The notes: generated by a model not told the origin, from the letters alone. 64,000 nucleotides of DNA from Burkholderia sp. WSM2232 (GCF_000472545.1 NZ_AWZV01000020.1:256-64255); one strand, 5' to 3'; counted from the stretch's first letter, positions 52,671 through 62,122 are shown. Numbers and translations are program-made.

Positions 52671-54722
52671 CTACCGCTGGTCGGCTATGTTCGTGTTGTA
52701 AGTAGTCGAGCCGATCACCACGTTCTTCAACGTAATGCCGTTGACGTTGTATGCATAGATCGGCCCTGGCGTGGTCGAGCTGGCCGGCCCGGCGCAAACC
52801 GCGGTGCCCAGATTGCAGTTCGAGATGGTAACGCCGCTGATGGGCGGAATGGTCGGCGCCGGGGTGGGGCCGTTGTAATCGAACGCCACGGGGCCTTGCG
52901 CGACGATTGCCTGGAAGCACGAGCCGGTGACGCCGTTGACCGTGACGTTGCTCGCCTGCACATTCGAAATGTTGACGTTCTGCACGACGGCGGGGCGCGT
53001 GCGGATCGCGTCGTTGGCCGGCTGGTAGTCGCAATCGAAGGTGATCAGCCCGCCCTGAGCCGCAGACGGATTGGCCGCCGCCGCCGTCACGACGCCAAGC
53101 GGCACCGTGCCGTTGATCGGGCTGCCCGCGAGCAGCGCACTGCCATAGCCGCCGCCTTTGAGCGCGACGCCATTCGGCAGTGTCACCTTGTCGACGTAGA
53201 AGTTCTTCACGAAGCCGCCGCGATTCATGTTCGTCTTGATGCGGATCGCGATGTTCAGCGGATTGCTTGCCCAGTTCTGATTCAGCATCTGCAGGTTGCG
53301 CGCGTAGATGTTCTGCACGCCGCCGCCCATTTCGCTGCCGAGCGTGATGCCGCCGTGGCCGCTATTCATCGTGCAGTTCTGGATGACGTGATTTTGCGCG
53401 GGGCCGTATTGCGTATCGAGGTCCTTGCCGGATTTGATTGCGATGCAGTCGTCGCCGGTATTGAAGGTAACGCCGTCGCATAGCACGTTATCGCACGCGT
53501 CGGGGTCGAAGCCGTCGTTATTCGGACCGATGCTGTTGGTGGTCACGCCGCGAATCACCACGTTCTTGCAAGCGGTCGGATGGTGCTGCCAGAAAGGCGT
53601 GTTGTTCGTGCAGTAGTTTTCCATCAGCACGTTGGTGCAGCCGATGAACTCGACCATGCAGGGGCGCAGGTAGTGACCCAGGCCGAAGACCCGCTTCGCG
53701 ACCGGAACGCCTGCCTCGGAAAGCGCGGGTAAATAGTTCTGGTCCTCTTGCCAGGGTGTCGTCGGGCTTGTCAGTTGCGTGTAGAGTGCGTCGGAAATGC
53801 CCGGGGCGGCGGTTCTGAGGTCCACATTGTTCGGATTCTTGAATACTTGCGAGGGCGTGGACGAACTCACGCAACCGTATGCGCCGTTCGATCCTTTGAA
53901 GGTCCACCAGCAGGTGGCCGTATTGCCCGAACCCGAGAAGGGTGTCATGGCCTGGCCGTTCAATACGGAGCTCGCGTCTTCGCCGGTCAGCGCGATGTTG
54001 TTCTGATTGCGCGCGTAGACGGGCGAGCCGAAGTTCAGGCAATCGTTTGCCTGCCAGCGGCTATAGAAGAGGTTGCCGTTCGCGCCGCAGTTGACCGGGC
54101 CGTCTTTTGCATAGTCTGCGGGGTTCGGGCTGAAATAGATCGTGCAATTGGCGCTCAGATGAAAGTTCACGTTGCTGAGCAGCACGATCGGCCCGGCGCA
54201 ATACCAGTTGCCTGCGGGCACCACGACGCGGCCGCCGCCGGCCGCATTGCACGCCTGGATGGCAGCGAGAAAAGCCGGCCGCGAGTCGAATGACGACGCT
54301 GCGTTGGTCATGCCGGACCCCGGGCTCGCGGGCGAAGAAGCGCCCGTATACGGATTCGTCGCCGCAACCACGGCGCACGGTTGCGCGCCATATTGCGTGA
54401 CGACAAAGTCGCGCGAGGGGAACATGGACTGCGTAATGCCGGCCAGCGAAGCAATGATCTGCGACGCGGCACCGTAGCTGCCCCAGATCGGATCTTCCGG
54501 TGTGAGGCCTGAACTGCCCGAGCCTCCGCACGCAGACAGGCCGCCAAGCAGCGTGGCGCCCGCGGAAGTCCCGGCAAGCACCATGAAGGCCCGGCGTCCC
54601 GGTGAATGAGGCGTGGCATGAGGCGTGGCATGAAGCGGCTGCGTCGATGCAGCCCGCTTGCTCGCCCGCTCATTTGTCCGCCTATTTGCACCCTCACTGC
54701 TGTTCTTATATTGAGTCGCCAC
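52671..54722 (-). CDS. GH28 polygalacturonase, Tat-type lipoprotein
   Basis: 683 residues from GTG 54722 (AAGGAG six bases upstream; an ATG at 54782 is less likely). The N-terminus has a repeated TPHA stretch, then a twin-arginine leader GRRAFMVLAGTSAGATLLGGLSAC whose LSAC is a lipobox, so it is probably exported folded and anchored as a lipoprotein. The catalytic domain has all four GH28 signatures in order: NNDGFDP, GDDCIAIKSG, GHGGITLGSE and RIKTNMNRGG (the catalytic Asps and the His and Arg/Lys of the -1/+1 sites). Wording such as YCTNNTPFWQHHPTACKN is that of exo-polygalacturonases. It would release galacturonate or digalacturonate for the uronate pathway. Confidence 0.9.
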   Translation of the reverse strand: MATQYKNSSEGANRRTNERASKRAASTQPLHATPHATPHSPGRRAFMVLAGTSAGATLLGGLSACGGSGSSGLTPEDPIWGSYGAASQIIASLAGITQSMFPSRDFVVTQYGAQPCAVVAATNPYTGASSPASPGSGMTNAASSFDSRPAFLAAIQACNAAGGGRVVVPAGNWYCAGPIVLLSNVNFHLSANCTIYFSPNPADYAKDGPVNCGANGNLFYSRWQANDCLNFGSPVYARNQNNIALTGEDASSVLNGQAMTPFSGSGNTATCWWTFKGSNGAYGCVSSSTPSQVFKNPNNVDLRTAAPGISDALYTQLTSPTTPWQEDQNYLPALSEAGVPVAKRVFGLGHYLRPCMVEFIGCTNVLMENYCTNNTPFWQHHPTACKNVVIRGVTTNSIGPNNDGFDPDACDNVLCDGVTFNTGDDCIAIKSGKDLDTQYGPAQNHVIQNCTMNSGHGGITLGSEMGGGVQNIYARNLQMLNQNWASNPLNIAIRIKTNMNRGGFVKNFYVDKVTLPNGVALKGGGYGSALLAGSPINGTVPLGVVTAAAANPSAAQGGLITFDCDYQPANDAIRTRPAVVQNVNISNVQASNVTVNGVTGSCFQAIVAQGPVAFDYNGPTPAPTIPPISGVTISNCNLGTAVCAGPASSTTPGPIYAYNVNGITLKNVVIGSTTYNTNIADQR

Positions 54723-54949
54723 GGATGTCTCCTTGCCCTTCAGGGCATTGAAAATAATCGTCGATGCGCGAAGCCGCATCATTTATTGCAACCACCTTTA
54801 TCCAGTTAGCCATCCTTAATAATTGAAAGAAGCGAAGGCAGTTTGTAGGTTTGCGTGATCCATCACGTGCCTTAACGTATGACGCGCCGCCTTACCCGTC
54901 CAGCCACATCGAACAGGCAAAGCGGCGCGGCTCGCGCGCGTGCGGCAAA

Positions 54950-55843
54950 TCAGCTTTTCTGCTGACCGATCTCGTGATTGGCGAGCACTTCGAGCGCGCG
55001 CACCATCGCCGAGTGATCCCATGCCTTGCCGCCGTGCGCGACGCACGCATTGAAAAGCGCCTGGCAAGTGGCCGTATTCGGCAGCGACACTCCCAGCGCC
55101 TGCGCGGTGGAAAGCGCGAGATTCAGATCCTTCTGATGCAGCTCGATGCGAAAGCCCGGGTCGAACGTGCGCTTCGTCATCCGTTCGCCATGCACTTCGA
55201 GAATGCGCGAGGACGCAAAGCCGCCCATCAACGCTTCGCGCACGCGCGCCGGATCCACACCCGCCTTGGACGCGAGCAGCAGCGCCTCGCCGACCGCCTC
55301 GATGGTGGCCGCGACGATCACCTGATTGGCAACCTTGCACACCTGTCCCGCGCCCACTGCGCCGATCAGCGTGACGTTCTTGCCCATCATGTCGAAGAGC
55401 GGCTTCACGCTGTCGAAGGTAGCCTGCTCGCCACCCACCATGATCGTGAGCGACCCCGCCTTTGCGCCGACCTCGCCGCCCGACACGGGCGCGTCGAGAT
55501 AATCGGCTCCGGTCTCACGCACGCGGGCCGCGAACTCGCGCGTCGCCATCGGCGAGATGGAGCTCATGTCGACCACGGTTTGCCCCGCGCGCAGCGCGCT
55601 TGCCAGTCCGTTCTCGCCGAACAGCACGCGCTCGACGTCCGGCGTGTCCGGCACCATGATAAAGATCACGTCCGCTTGGGCGGCGACGGCTGCGGGACTG
55701 TCGCAGGCTTGAGCGCCGGCCTGGGTGAGATCGTCCGGCACACCGCTGCGCGTGAATGCGGCGAGCGCGACGCCGTTTTTCAGGAGGTTCGCGGCCATGG
55801 GCTTGCCCATGATGCCGAGTCCGATAAAGCCTGCTTTTTGCAT
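54950..55843 (-). CDS. garR: Tartronate semialdehyde reductase (2-hydroxy-3-oxopropionate reductase)
   Basis: 297 residues, beta-hydroxyacid dehydrogenase family. NAD-binding FIGLGIMGKPMAANLLKNG (N-terminus), substrate motif DAPVSGGEVGAKAGSLTIMVGG, catalytic Lys in GQVCKVANQVIVAATIEAVGEAL, and DPGFRIELHQKDLNLAL. It reduces tartronate semialdehyde (from GarL) to glycerate. GGAG precedes ATG 55843. It lies 52 nt after garL on the same strand, forming a garL-garR operon. Confidence 0.93.
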   Translation of the reverse strand: MQKAGFIGLGIMGKPMAANLLKNGVALAAFTRSGVPDDLTQAGAQACDSPAAVAAQADVIFIMVPDTPDVERVLFGENGLASALRAGQTVVDMSSISPMATREFAARVRETGADYLDAPVSGGEVGAKAGSLTIMVGGEQATFDSVKPLFDMMGKNVTLIGAVGAGQVCKVANQVIVAATIEAVGEALLLASKAGVDPARVREALMGGFASSRILEVHGERMTKRTFDPGFRIELHQKDLNLALSTAQALGVSLPNTATCQALFNACVAHGGKAWDHSAMVRALEVLANHEIGQQKS

Positions 55844-55895
55844 GGAATGCTCCGGAGAGGTCATGACGGTCTGGCTCGAGCCCGCTCTGCACGGC

Positions 55896-56702
55896 TCAGC
55901 CCGCATCCGCCGGTTTCTTGATGAAGTGTTGGTGAACGTCCTGCGCGGCGTTTCTCAGAAGCCCGAGGTCGGCGCACACGGCGATCACGCGGCAGCCCAT
56001 CGCGAGATAGCGTTCGGCGTCGGCTTGCACCGGTGCAAGAATGCCGCTCGGCTTGCCCGCGGCCTGCGCGCGCTCGAACACGTGCGCAATGGCTTGCTGC
56101 ACCTGCGGGTGCGCAGCGTTGCCGAGATGTCCGTAAGATGCCGCCAGGTCGGATGGACCGACGAACACGGCGTCCACGCCGTCGACGGCCAGAATCGCGT
56201 CGATCGAGTCCACGGCCGCGCGGCTCTCTATCTGCACGATGACACAGACATTCTGGTTGGCCATGTCAAAATAGCCGGGTACCGTCGCGTAGCGGTTGCC
56301 GCGGTGAGCCACCGAGACGCCGCGCACGCCCTGCGGCGGGTAGCGCGTAGCGGCGACCGCACGTGCCGCATCGTCGGCGTTATCGACGAACGGCACGAGG
56401 AAATTCGAGAAGCCGCTGTCCAGCAGCCGTTTGATGACCACGCTGTCGTTGGCCGGCGGACGCACGACCGGCGCGCTGCGGCTATCCTTGAGCGACATCA
56501 GTTGCGGAATCAGCGTGAGGACGTCGTTCGGCGCGTGTTCGGCGTCGAGCAGCAGCCAGTCGAATCCGATCACGCCGAGCAGTTCGGTGACGATCGGGCT
56601 CGCGAGCGACGCCCAGCAGCCGATCAGGGTGTCGCCGCCGCGCACCGCGTGGCGGAAACTGTTGGGAAGAGACTGATAAGGCGGGCAGGGCGCGGCTGAC
56701 AT
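55896..56702 (-). CDS. garL: 5-keto-4-deoxy-D-glucarate aldolase
   Basis: 268 residues, HpcH/HpaI class II aldolase family: GCWASLASPIVTELLGVIGFDWLLLDAEHAPND, PVVRPPANDSVVIKRLLDSG, YPPQGVRGVSVAHRGNRY, and VIVQIESRAAVDSIDAILAVDGVDAVFVGPSDLAASYG (Glu metal ligand and substrate loop). It splits 5-keto-4-deoxyglucarate into pyruvate and tartronate semialdehyde. GAGGAG precedes ATG 56702. The operator at 56761-56778 lies just upstream. Confidence 0.92.
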   Translation of the reverse strand: MSAAPCPPYQSLPNSFRHAVRGGDTLIGCWASLASPIVTELLGVIGFDWLLLDAEHAPNDVLTLIPQLMSLKDSRSAPVVRPPANDSVVIKRLLDSGFSNFLVPFVDNADDAARAVAATRYPPQGVRGVSVAHRGNRYATVPGYFDMANQNVCVIVQIESRAAVDSIDAILAVDGVDAVFVGPSDLAASYGHLGNAAHPQVQQAIAHVFERAQAAGKPSGILAPVQADAERYLAMGCRVIAVCADLGLLRNAAQDVHQHFIKKPADAG

Positions 56703-56760
56703 GAACGTGCTCCTCGAACGGCAATGGATCGGGTCAAGTTCCGACGATCCTGACCGCTTG

Positions 56761-56778
56761 TTATAGGTCGTCGTATAT
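56761..56778. promoter_or_regulatory. Aldarate-regulon operator before garL
   Basis: TTATAGGTCGTCGTATAT, matching TTRTACG-N4-CGTAYAA except at two to three positions. It lies 58 nt before the garL start (minus). Confidence 0.6.
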
Positions 56779-56900
56779 CTAGTGCAGATTAGCACCCGCT
56801 TCAGCTGTTGTAACGGTCAGGTTAACCCGAATTTGCCCGGAATTTGCTTGGCATTTCCCATGCAGCGAGGCCGTCGCGGTTGCGCTGGCCCGTGCCTATG

Positions 56901-56918
56901 TTGTAGGATGACTTATAT
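56901..56918. promoter_or_regulatory. Aldarate-regulon operator before the semialdehyde dehydrogenase gene
   Basis: TTGTAGGATGACTTATAT. It shares TTGTAGGATGAC exactly with the garD site. It lies 29 nt before ATG 56948. Confidence 0.65.
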
Positions 56919-56947
56919 CTACCCGCTTTCAATACAAGGAAAGAGAC

Positions 56948-58555
56948 ATGTCCCACGCAAGCGAAGTGACCGGCCAGATTACCGGTGAGATGCTGATCGG
57001 CCGCAAGGCTGTGCGCGGCGCCGAACAGGCGCTCCACGCGTTCAATCCCGCCACCGGCACGGACATCGCCGAGCCGGTGTTCGGCAGCGGCTCCGCGAGC
57101 GACGTCGACCTGGCGTGCAAACTGGCGCAAACGGCGTTCGATCCGTACCGGCAACTGCCGCTCGACGTGCGCGCGGAGTTCCTCGAACGTATCGCGGATG
57201 GCATCACGGCCTTGGGCGACGCGCTGATCGAGCGCGCGCAGCAGGAGTCCGGCTTGCCGAAGGCGCGTCTGGAAGGCGAGCGCGGCCGCACGACCGGCCA
57301 GCTCAAGCTGTTCGCGCAAGTGGTGCGCTCGGGCCAGTGGCTCGCCGCGACGCTCGATTCGCCGCTGCCGGAGCGCAAGCCTCTGCCGCGATCCGATCTG
57401 CGCATGCAGAAGATTCCGCTGGGCCCGGTCGCGGTGTTCGGCGCGAGCAACTTCCCGCTGGCGTTCTCGGTGGCGGGCGGCGACACGGCTGCGGCGCTCG
57501 CGGCCGGTTGCCCGGTCGTCGTCAAGGCGCACCGCGCGCACCTCGGCACGTCCGAGATGGTCGGCCGCGTGATTCAACGCGTCGCACAGGAGATGGATTT
57601 GCCGGAAGGCGTGTTCTCGCTGATCGTCGGCGCGGGCAATTCGGTCGGCGAGGCGCTCGTCGCTCATCCGGCCATCAAGGCGGTCGGCTTCACCGGCTCG
57701 CGCGCGGGCGGCTTGTCGCTGATGCGCGTGGCGGCGGCGCGCCCCGAGCCGATTCCGGTCTACGCGGAAATGAGCAGCATCAACCCGGTGTTCCTGCTGT
57801 CTAACGCGCTCGCGCAGCGCACCGAGACCATCGCGCGCGGCTTTGTGGATTCGCTCGTGCTTGGCGCCGGCCAGTTCTGTACGAACCCGGGCCTCGCCAT
57901 CGCCGTCGACGGCGACGCGCTGAAGGGCTTTGTCGCGGCAGCGTCCGAAGCGCTGGCGGCCAAGCCCGCGCAGACCATGCTGACCTCGGGCATCTACTCG
58001 GCTTATACGGAAGGCGAGGGCAAGCTCGGCGCGACGAGAGGCGTGGAAACGGTGGCGCGCGGCGCCGACGTGACCGGCCCGAACCAGGCGCGCGCGGCGC
58101 TGTTCGTCACCGACGCGCAGACCTTCCTCGCCACGCCGGCGCTGGAGGACGAGGTGTTCGGACCGGCCTCGACTATCGTGCGTTGCAAGGACGAAGCAGA
58201 ACTGCTGCAAGTTGCCGAGCATTTCGCCGGTCAATTGACCGCGACGATCCAGATGGACGCCACTGACGTGGCCGCAGCCCAGAAACTCGTGCCGATTCTC
58301 GAGCGCAAGGCCGGGCGGCTGCTGGTCAACGGCTTTCCGACCGGCGTGGAAGTCTGCCACGCGATGGTTCACGGCGGCCCGTTCCCGGCAACCTCCGATA
58401 GCCGCGCAACCTCGGTGGGCACGACGGCGATGGAGCGCTTCCTGCGCCCGGTGTGCTATCAGGATTTCCCGGCGGAGCTGCTGCCGCAGGCGCTCGCCGA
58501 CGCCAACCCGCTTGATCTGTGGCGTCGTCGCGATGGCGAGATCACGCGCAGCTAA
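56948..58555 (+). CDS. 2,5-dioxovalerate (alpha-ketoglutarate semialdehyde) dehydrogenase
   Basis: 535 residues, aldehyde dehydrogenase superfamily. Asn168 in VFGASNFPLAF, NAD motif VGFTGSRAGG, Glu274 in VYAEMSSINP, nucleophile Cys311 in GAGQFCTNPG, and the end motif FPTGVEVCHAMVHGGPFPATSDSR. These belong to the KGSADH group of aldarate/pentose pathways. It oxidises the KdgD product to 2-oxoglutarate with NAD(P)+. AAGGAAAGAG precedes ATG 56948. Confidence 0.92.
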   Translation: MSHASEVTGQITGEMLIGRKAVRGAEQALHAFNPATGTDIAEPVFGSGSASDVDLACKLAQTAFDPYRQLPLDVRAEFLERIADGITALGDALIERAQQESGLPKARLEGERGRTTGQLKLFAQVVRSGQWLAATLDSPLPERKPLPRSDLRMQKIPLGPVAVFGASNFPLAFSVAGGDTAAALAAGCPVVVKAHRAHLGTSEMVGRVIQRVAQEMDLPEGVFSLIVGAGNSVGEALVAHPAIKAVGFTGSRAGGLSLMRVAAARPEPIPVYAEMSSINPVFLLSNALAQRTETIARGFVDSLVLGAGQFCTNPGLAIAVDGDALKGFVAAASEALAAKPAQTMLTSGIYSAYTEGEGKLGATRGVETVARGADVTGPNQARAALFVTDAQTFLATPALEDEVFGPASTIVRCKDEAELLQVAEHFAGQLTATIQMDATDVAAAQKLVPILERKAGRLLVNGFPTGVEVCHAMVHGGPFPATSDSRATSVGTTAMERFLRPVCYQDFPAELLPQALADANPLDLWRRRDGEITRS

Positions 58556-58583
58556 GCGCTTCTGATTCGAGCGTCGAACGAAA

Positions 58584-58622
58584 AATGGCCGGGGGGTTAG
58601 AACTCCCCGGCCATTCTGTTTT
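58584..58622 (+). terminator. Strong intrinsic terminator after the dehydrogenase gene
   Basis: AATGGCCGGGG (58584-58594), a 10-nt loop, CCCCGGCCATT (58605-58615), then CTGTTTT. An 11-bp perfect stem. It lies 29 nt past the stop. Confidence 0.88.
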
Positions 58623-58695
58623 GCCGCTTTGGGTGGACAGCGGCGTTCGTATCTGCATCGGCCGGCGCGCTTGCGCCGGGCAAACCGCTCGCCGC

Positions 58696-59439
58696 TCAGC
58701 TGTTGGCTTCGGATGTTTCGTTCGCGCGGCGCAGGCGTTCGCGGCTGTTCGACAGATGCATGCGCATGGCCGCGCGCGCGCCCTCGGCGTCGTGCCGGCT
58801 GATCGCTTCGAGAATGCTCTCGTGCTCCAGGTTGACGAGCGACAGATACGCGTCCGGTTCGGCGCGCGCGATACCGGCCGAATCCAGACGGTTGCGCGGA
58901 ATCAGCGCGCTGCCCATTTGCGTGAGGATGTCGACGAAATAGCGGTTGCCGGTGGCGCGCGCCACCGAAATATGGAATTGCAAGTCGGCGTCGACACTGT
59001 CCAGCCCGTTGTGGCGGGTCGCTTCGATTGCGTCGAGCGCGGCGCGCATGCGCGCGAGGTCTTCGGCTTTGGCGCGCTGGGCCGCGAGGCCCGCACATTC
59101 GGTTTCGAGGCTGATGCGCAGTTCGAGAATGCACAGCACGTCGCGCAGCGTGGTGGCGGGCACCATGTCGATGCCGAGCTTTTCGCGCTGCGGCTCGAGC
59201 ACGAAGCTGCCGATGCCGTGCCGCGTCTCGATGATCTTGCCCGCCTGCAGGCGCGAAATCGCCTCGCGAATGACCGTGCGGCTCACGCTCAGCGTGACCA
59301 TGAGTTGCGATTCGGTGGGCAACTTGTCGCCCGGCTTCAGCGCATTGGTCGCGATCTGCTCGGTGACGTAGTTGACGACGAGCTCGGCAAGATTACGAGC
59401 GCGTCGTGGCGGTGCCGCGGATGCGAGTGGTGTAGCCAT
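58696..59439 (-). CDS. GntR/FadR-family regulator of aldarate catabolism
   Basis: 247 residues. Winged helix-turn-helix (about 15-80: NLAELVVNYVTEQIATNALKPGDKLPTESQLMVTLSVSRTVIREAISRLQAGKIIETRHGIGSFV), then an FCD domain (RISLETECAGLAAQRA, LQFHISVARATGNRYFVDIL, EHESILEAISRHDAEGARAAMRMHL) with the His metal ligands. It resembles the FadR-type regulators of glucarate/galactarate genes (GguR/GudR type). It sits inside the island and carries a variant operator at its own start, so autoregulation is likely. Start at 59439 (AGGGG upstream) rather than ATG 59487. Confidence 0.88.
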   Translation of the reverse strand: MATPLASAAPPRRARNLAELVVNYVTEQIATNALKPGDKLPTESQLMVTLSVSRTVIREAISRLQAGKIIETRHGIGSFVLEPQREKLGIDMVPATTLRDVLCILELRISLETECAGLAAQRAKAEDLARMRAALDAIEATRHNGLDSVDADLQFHISVARATGNRYFVDILTQMGSALIPRNRLDSAGIARAEPDAYLSLVNLEHESILEAISRHDAEGARAAMRMHLSNSRERLRRANETSEANS

Positions 59440-59486
59440 CGAAAACGCCCCTGAATCAGATAGTTGCAGATGCTTCCTGCGGTCCA

Positions 59487-59514
59487 TTATACCGTCGTCT
59501 GACGACTGATTATA
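59487..59514. promoter_or_regulatory. Variant aldarate operator at the regulator gene
   Basis: TTATACCGTCGTC-T-GACGAC-TGATTATA: a perfect GTCGTC/GACGAC dyad around one T. The half-site TTATA-N-CGTCGTC resembles the garL site. It lies 48 nt before ATG 59439. Confidence 0.5.
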
Positions 59515-59594
59515 GAAAGGCCCGGATCATTTTCAGCGGCGGGCGCGCTGCGCCCACCGTCGTCCCGCAACACGCAGGCCGCCAGCGCGACGCG

Positions 59595-60944
59595 TCACCG
59601 TAGGCGCAGCTCCACCCGCTTGATGTCCTTCACGATCACGAGATAGCTGAACACCGTGAGCAGCGCATTCGCGCCGACGAACACCAGCGCGCCGTTGAAC
59701 GAGCCGCTTTGCGCAACCAGATAGCCGATCACGATCGGTGTGACGATGCCGGCCACGTTGCCGAACATGTTGAAGATGCCGCCGGACAAACCGAGCGCTT
59801 CCCTCGGCGACGTATCCGCGACCACCGCCCAGCCGAGCGCGCCGATGCCCTTGCCGAAGAACGCGAGCGACATCAGCGCGACGACGATCCAGTCGGTGGA
59901 AACGTAATTGCAGCCGATGATCGAGACCGACAGCAGCATTCCGCCGACAATCGGCACCTTGCGCGCGACGGTCAGCGAATGGCCGCGGCGGATCAGCGAA
60001 TCCGACAGAATGCCGCCAAGCACGCCGCCCGAGAACCCGCAGATCGCGGGCAGTGACGCGACGAGGCCCGCCTGCAGGATCGTCATGTGACGCGCCTGCA
60101 CCAGGTAGATCGGAAACCACGTCAGGAAGAAGTACGTCAGCACGTTGATGCAGTACTGCGCGAGATAGACGCCGACCAGCATCCGGTTGCTCAGCAATTG
60201 ACGCACGAGCGACCAGCCGCCGGTCTTCTCGACGCCGGCGGGGGCGGCGTTCTGCTGGCCGTTCACCACGCCGCCGCCCTGTTCGATGTACTCGAGTTCG
60301 GCAGCCGACACGCCCGGATGGTCGGCGGGATGCTTCATGACCTTGAGCCAGGTGAGCGCGAGCAGCAGGCCGGCGACGCCCATTACCACATACACCATGT
60401 GCCAGCCGAAGGCGTGCGTGAGCCACGCCATGAGCGGCGTGAACACGACCGCCGCAAAGTATTGCGCCGAGTTGAAGATTGCGGAGGCGGTGCCGCGTTC
60501 CTTGGTGGGAAACCAGCTCGCCACGACCTTGGCGTTGGCCGGAAAGGCCGGCGATTCCGCCGCACCCATCGCAAAACGCAGCACGAACAGACCGGTCACG
60601 GCGGCAGCGGCGCTGCCGAGCGATCCGATCGAACTTTGCAGGAGCGTGAAAAGCGACCAGAAGAAAATGCTTGCAGCGTACACGCGCCGCGCGCCGAAGC
60701 GGTCGAGCAGCCAGCCGGCCGGCAGTTGCGACAGCACGTAAGCCCAACTGAACGCGGAGAAGATATAGCCCATGCGGATCGCGTCGAAGCCGAATTCCGC
60801 GCGCATCGCCGAGCCCGTGACCGAAAGCGTCGCACGGTCCGCGTAGTTGAAGGTGGTGATTACAAAGATCAGCAGCAGGATCGCGTAGCGGACTTTGGTG
60901 CGCTTTGCGACGTTCGCGGAACTGGCCGTGCGGCTCATGTCCAT
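59595..60944 (-). CDS. MFS aldarate transporter (GudP/GarP-like)
   Basis: 449 residues, twelve membrane helices. RYAILLLIFVITTFNYADRATLSVTGSAMRAEFGFDAIRMGYIFSAFSWAYVLSQLPAGWLLDRFGARR and KVVASWFPTKERGTASAIFNSAQYFAAVVFTPLMAWL are the D-glucarate/galactarate permease signatures of the ACS family. It imports aldarates by proton symport. AAGGAG lies 6 nt before ATG 60944, which I prefer to ATG 60950. It is separated from kdgD by the terminator at 61018-61052, so it needs its own promoter or readthrough. Confidence 0.92.
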   Translation of the reverse strand: MDMSRTASSANVAKRTKVRYAILLLIFVITTFNYADRATLSVTGSAMRAEFGFDAIRMGYIFSAFSWAYVLSQLPAGWLLDRFGARRVYAASIFFWSLFTLLQSSIGSLGSAAAAVTGLFVLRFAMGAAESPAFPANAKVVASWFPTKERGTASAIFNSAQYFAAVVFTPLMAWLTHAFGWHMVYVVMGVAGLLLALTWLKVMKHPADHPGVSAAELEYIEQGGGVVNGQQNAAPAGVEKTGGWSLVRQLLSNRMLVGVYLAQYCINVLTYFFLTWFPIYLVQARHMTILQAGLVASLPAICGFSGGVLGGILSDSLIRRGHSLTVARKVPIVGGMLLSVSIIGCNYVSTDWIVVALMSLAFFGKGIGALGWAVVADTSPREALGLSGGIFNMFGNVAGIVTPIVIGYLVAQSGSFNGALVFVGANALLTVFSYLVIVKDIKRVELRLR

Positions 60945-61017
60945 GGTCATCTCCTTAATTCTTATGCAAGGGAGCGGGCTTTCGGCCAGGCGCGTCGCGG
61001 CCGCTAGCGCACCTGCG

Positions 61018-61052
61018 AAAAAACGCCCGGCGACGCTGTCGTCCCCGGGCGC
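61018..61052 (-). terminator. Intrinsic terminator between kdgD and the aldarate MFS gene
   Basis: Minus strand: CGCCCGG, an inner GACG/CGTC hairpin, CCGGGCG, then a run of seven T (plus-strand A at 61018-61024). It lies 82 nt past the kdgD stop. Confidence 0.88.
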
Positions 61053-61134
61053 TGCTTGCGTTGCCGTCTAAACGGTTTTCATGGGCGGCGGTTGTGCGCG
61101 CGGCCGCCGGAGCGCCGCGCTCCGCTACTGCGTG

Positions 61135-62052
61135 TTACTGCGGGCCGAGCGTCTTGATGAGCGCGTCGAGCTGCGCCGTTTCTTCTTCGGTCAGATCGGT
61201 GAGCGGGGCGCGGACCGGGCCGGCGCTGTGGCCGACCAGTTTGGCGCCCGCCTTGACGATGCTCACCGCGTAGCCGGCGCGGCGGTTGCGGATCTTCAGG
61301 TACGGCAGGAAGAATTCGTCGATCAGCTTGCCGACGGTTGCGTGGTCGTCCGCAGCGATTGCGCGGTAGAAGTCCATCGCGGTCTTCGGAATGAAGTTGA
61401 ACACCGCCGACGAGTACACCGGCACGCCCAGCGCCTTGTAGGCGGCGGCATAGACTTCCGCGGTCGGCAGGCCGCCGAGGTACGAGAAGCGGTCGCCGAG
61501 GCGGCGGCGAATCGTCACCATGTTTTCGATCTCGCCCACGCCGTCCTTGAAGCCGATGAGGTTCGGGCAACGCTCGGCGAGCCCTTCCAGCATGTCGGCG
61601 TTAAGCTTCGAATTGGCGCGGTTGTAGATGATCACGCCCATGTTCGGCACGGCCTTGCAGACTTCCTCGGCGTGCGCCGCGATGCCTTCCTGGCAGGCTT
61701 CCGTCAGATAGTGCGGCATCAGCAGAATGCCGTTCGCGCCGTGGCGCTCGGCTTCTTTCGCGTATTCGATCGCTACGCGCGTGGGGCCGCCCGCGCCGGC
61801 CAGGATCGGCACCTTGCCCTTGCAGACTTCGGTCGCGGTGCGCACCACGTTCGAATAGTCGTTGTGGGTGAGCGAGAAAAACTCCCCCGTGCCGCCTGCA
61901 ACGAACAGTGCCGAAGCGCCGTACGGAGCCAGCCATTCCAGGCGCTCGGCGTAAGTGTCGGCGCGGAAGTCGCCTTTTTCGTCGAAGTCGGTAACGGGGA
62001 AGGAGAGGAGGCCTTCCGAAACGATCTGCTTGAGTTCCTGCGGTGTCGTCAT
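61135..62052 (-). CDS. kdgD: 5-dehydro-4-deoxyglucarate dehydratase
   Basis: 305 residues, DapA/NAL aldolase family. LLSFPVTDFDEKGDFRADTYAERLEWL, VAGGTGEFFSLTHNDYSNVV, Tyr143 in IIYNRANSK, and Schiff-base Lys169 in LIGFKDGVGE are the KdgD pattern. It dehydrates and decarboxylates 5-keto-4-deoxyglucarate to 2-oxoglutarate semialdehyde. Start at ATG 62052 (weak GGAT upstream); the in-frame ATG 62142 would put the operator inside the gene. Confidence 0.93.
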   Translation of the reverse strand: MTTPQELKQIVSEGLLSFPVTDFDEKGDFRADTYAERLEWLAPYGASALFVAGGTGEFFSLTHNDYSNVVRTATEVCKGKVPILAGAGGPTRVAIEYAKEAERHGANGILLMPHYLTEACQEGIAAHAEEVCKAVPNMGVIIYNRANSKLNADMLEGLAERCPNLIGFKDGVGEIENMVTIRRRLGDRFSYLGGLPTAEVYAAAYKALGVPVYSSAVFNFIPKTAMDFYRAIAADDHATVGKLIDEFFLPYLKIRNRRAGYAVSIVKAGAKLVGHSAGPVRAPLTDLTEEETAQLDALIKTLGPQ

Positions 62053-62104
62053 GATGTGTGTATCCAGGCGTCGGTATGGTTGGATCGATAGAAATGAAGA
62101 TTTC

Positions 62105-62122
62105 TTATACGTCATCGTACAA
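62105..62122. promoter_or_regulatory. Aldarate-regulon operator before kdgD
   Basis: TTATACGTCATCGTACAA, the best match to the TTRTACG-N4-CGTAYAA dyad. It lies 52 nt before the kdgD start (minus). Confidence 0.7.
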
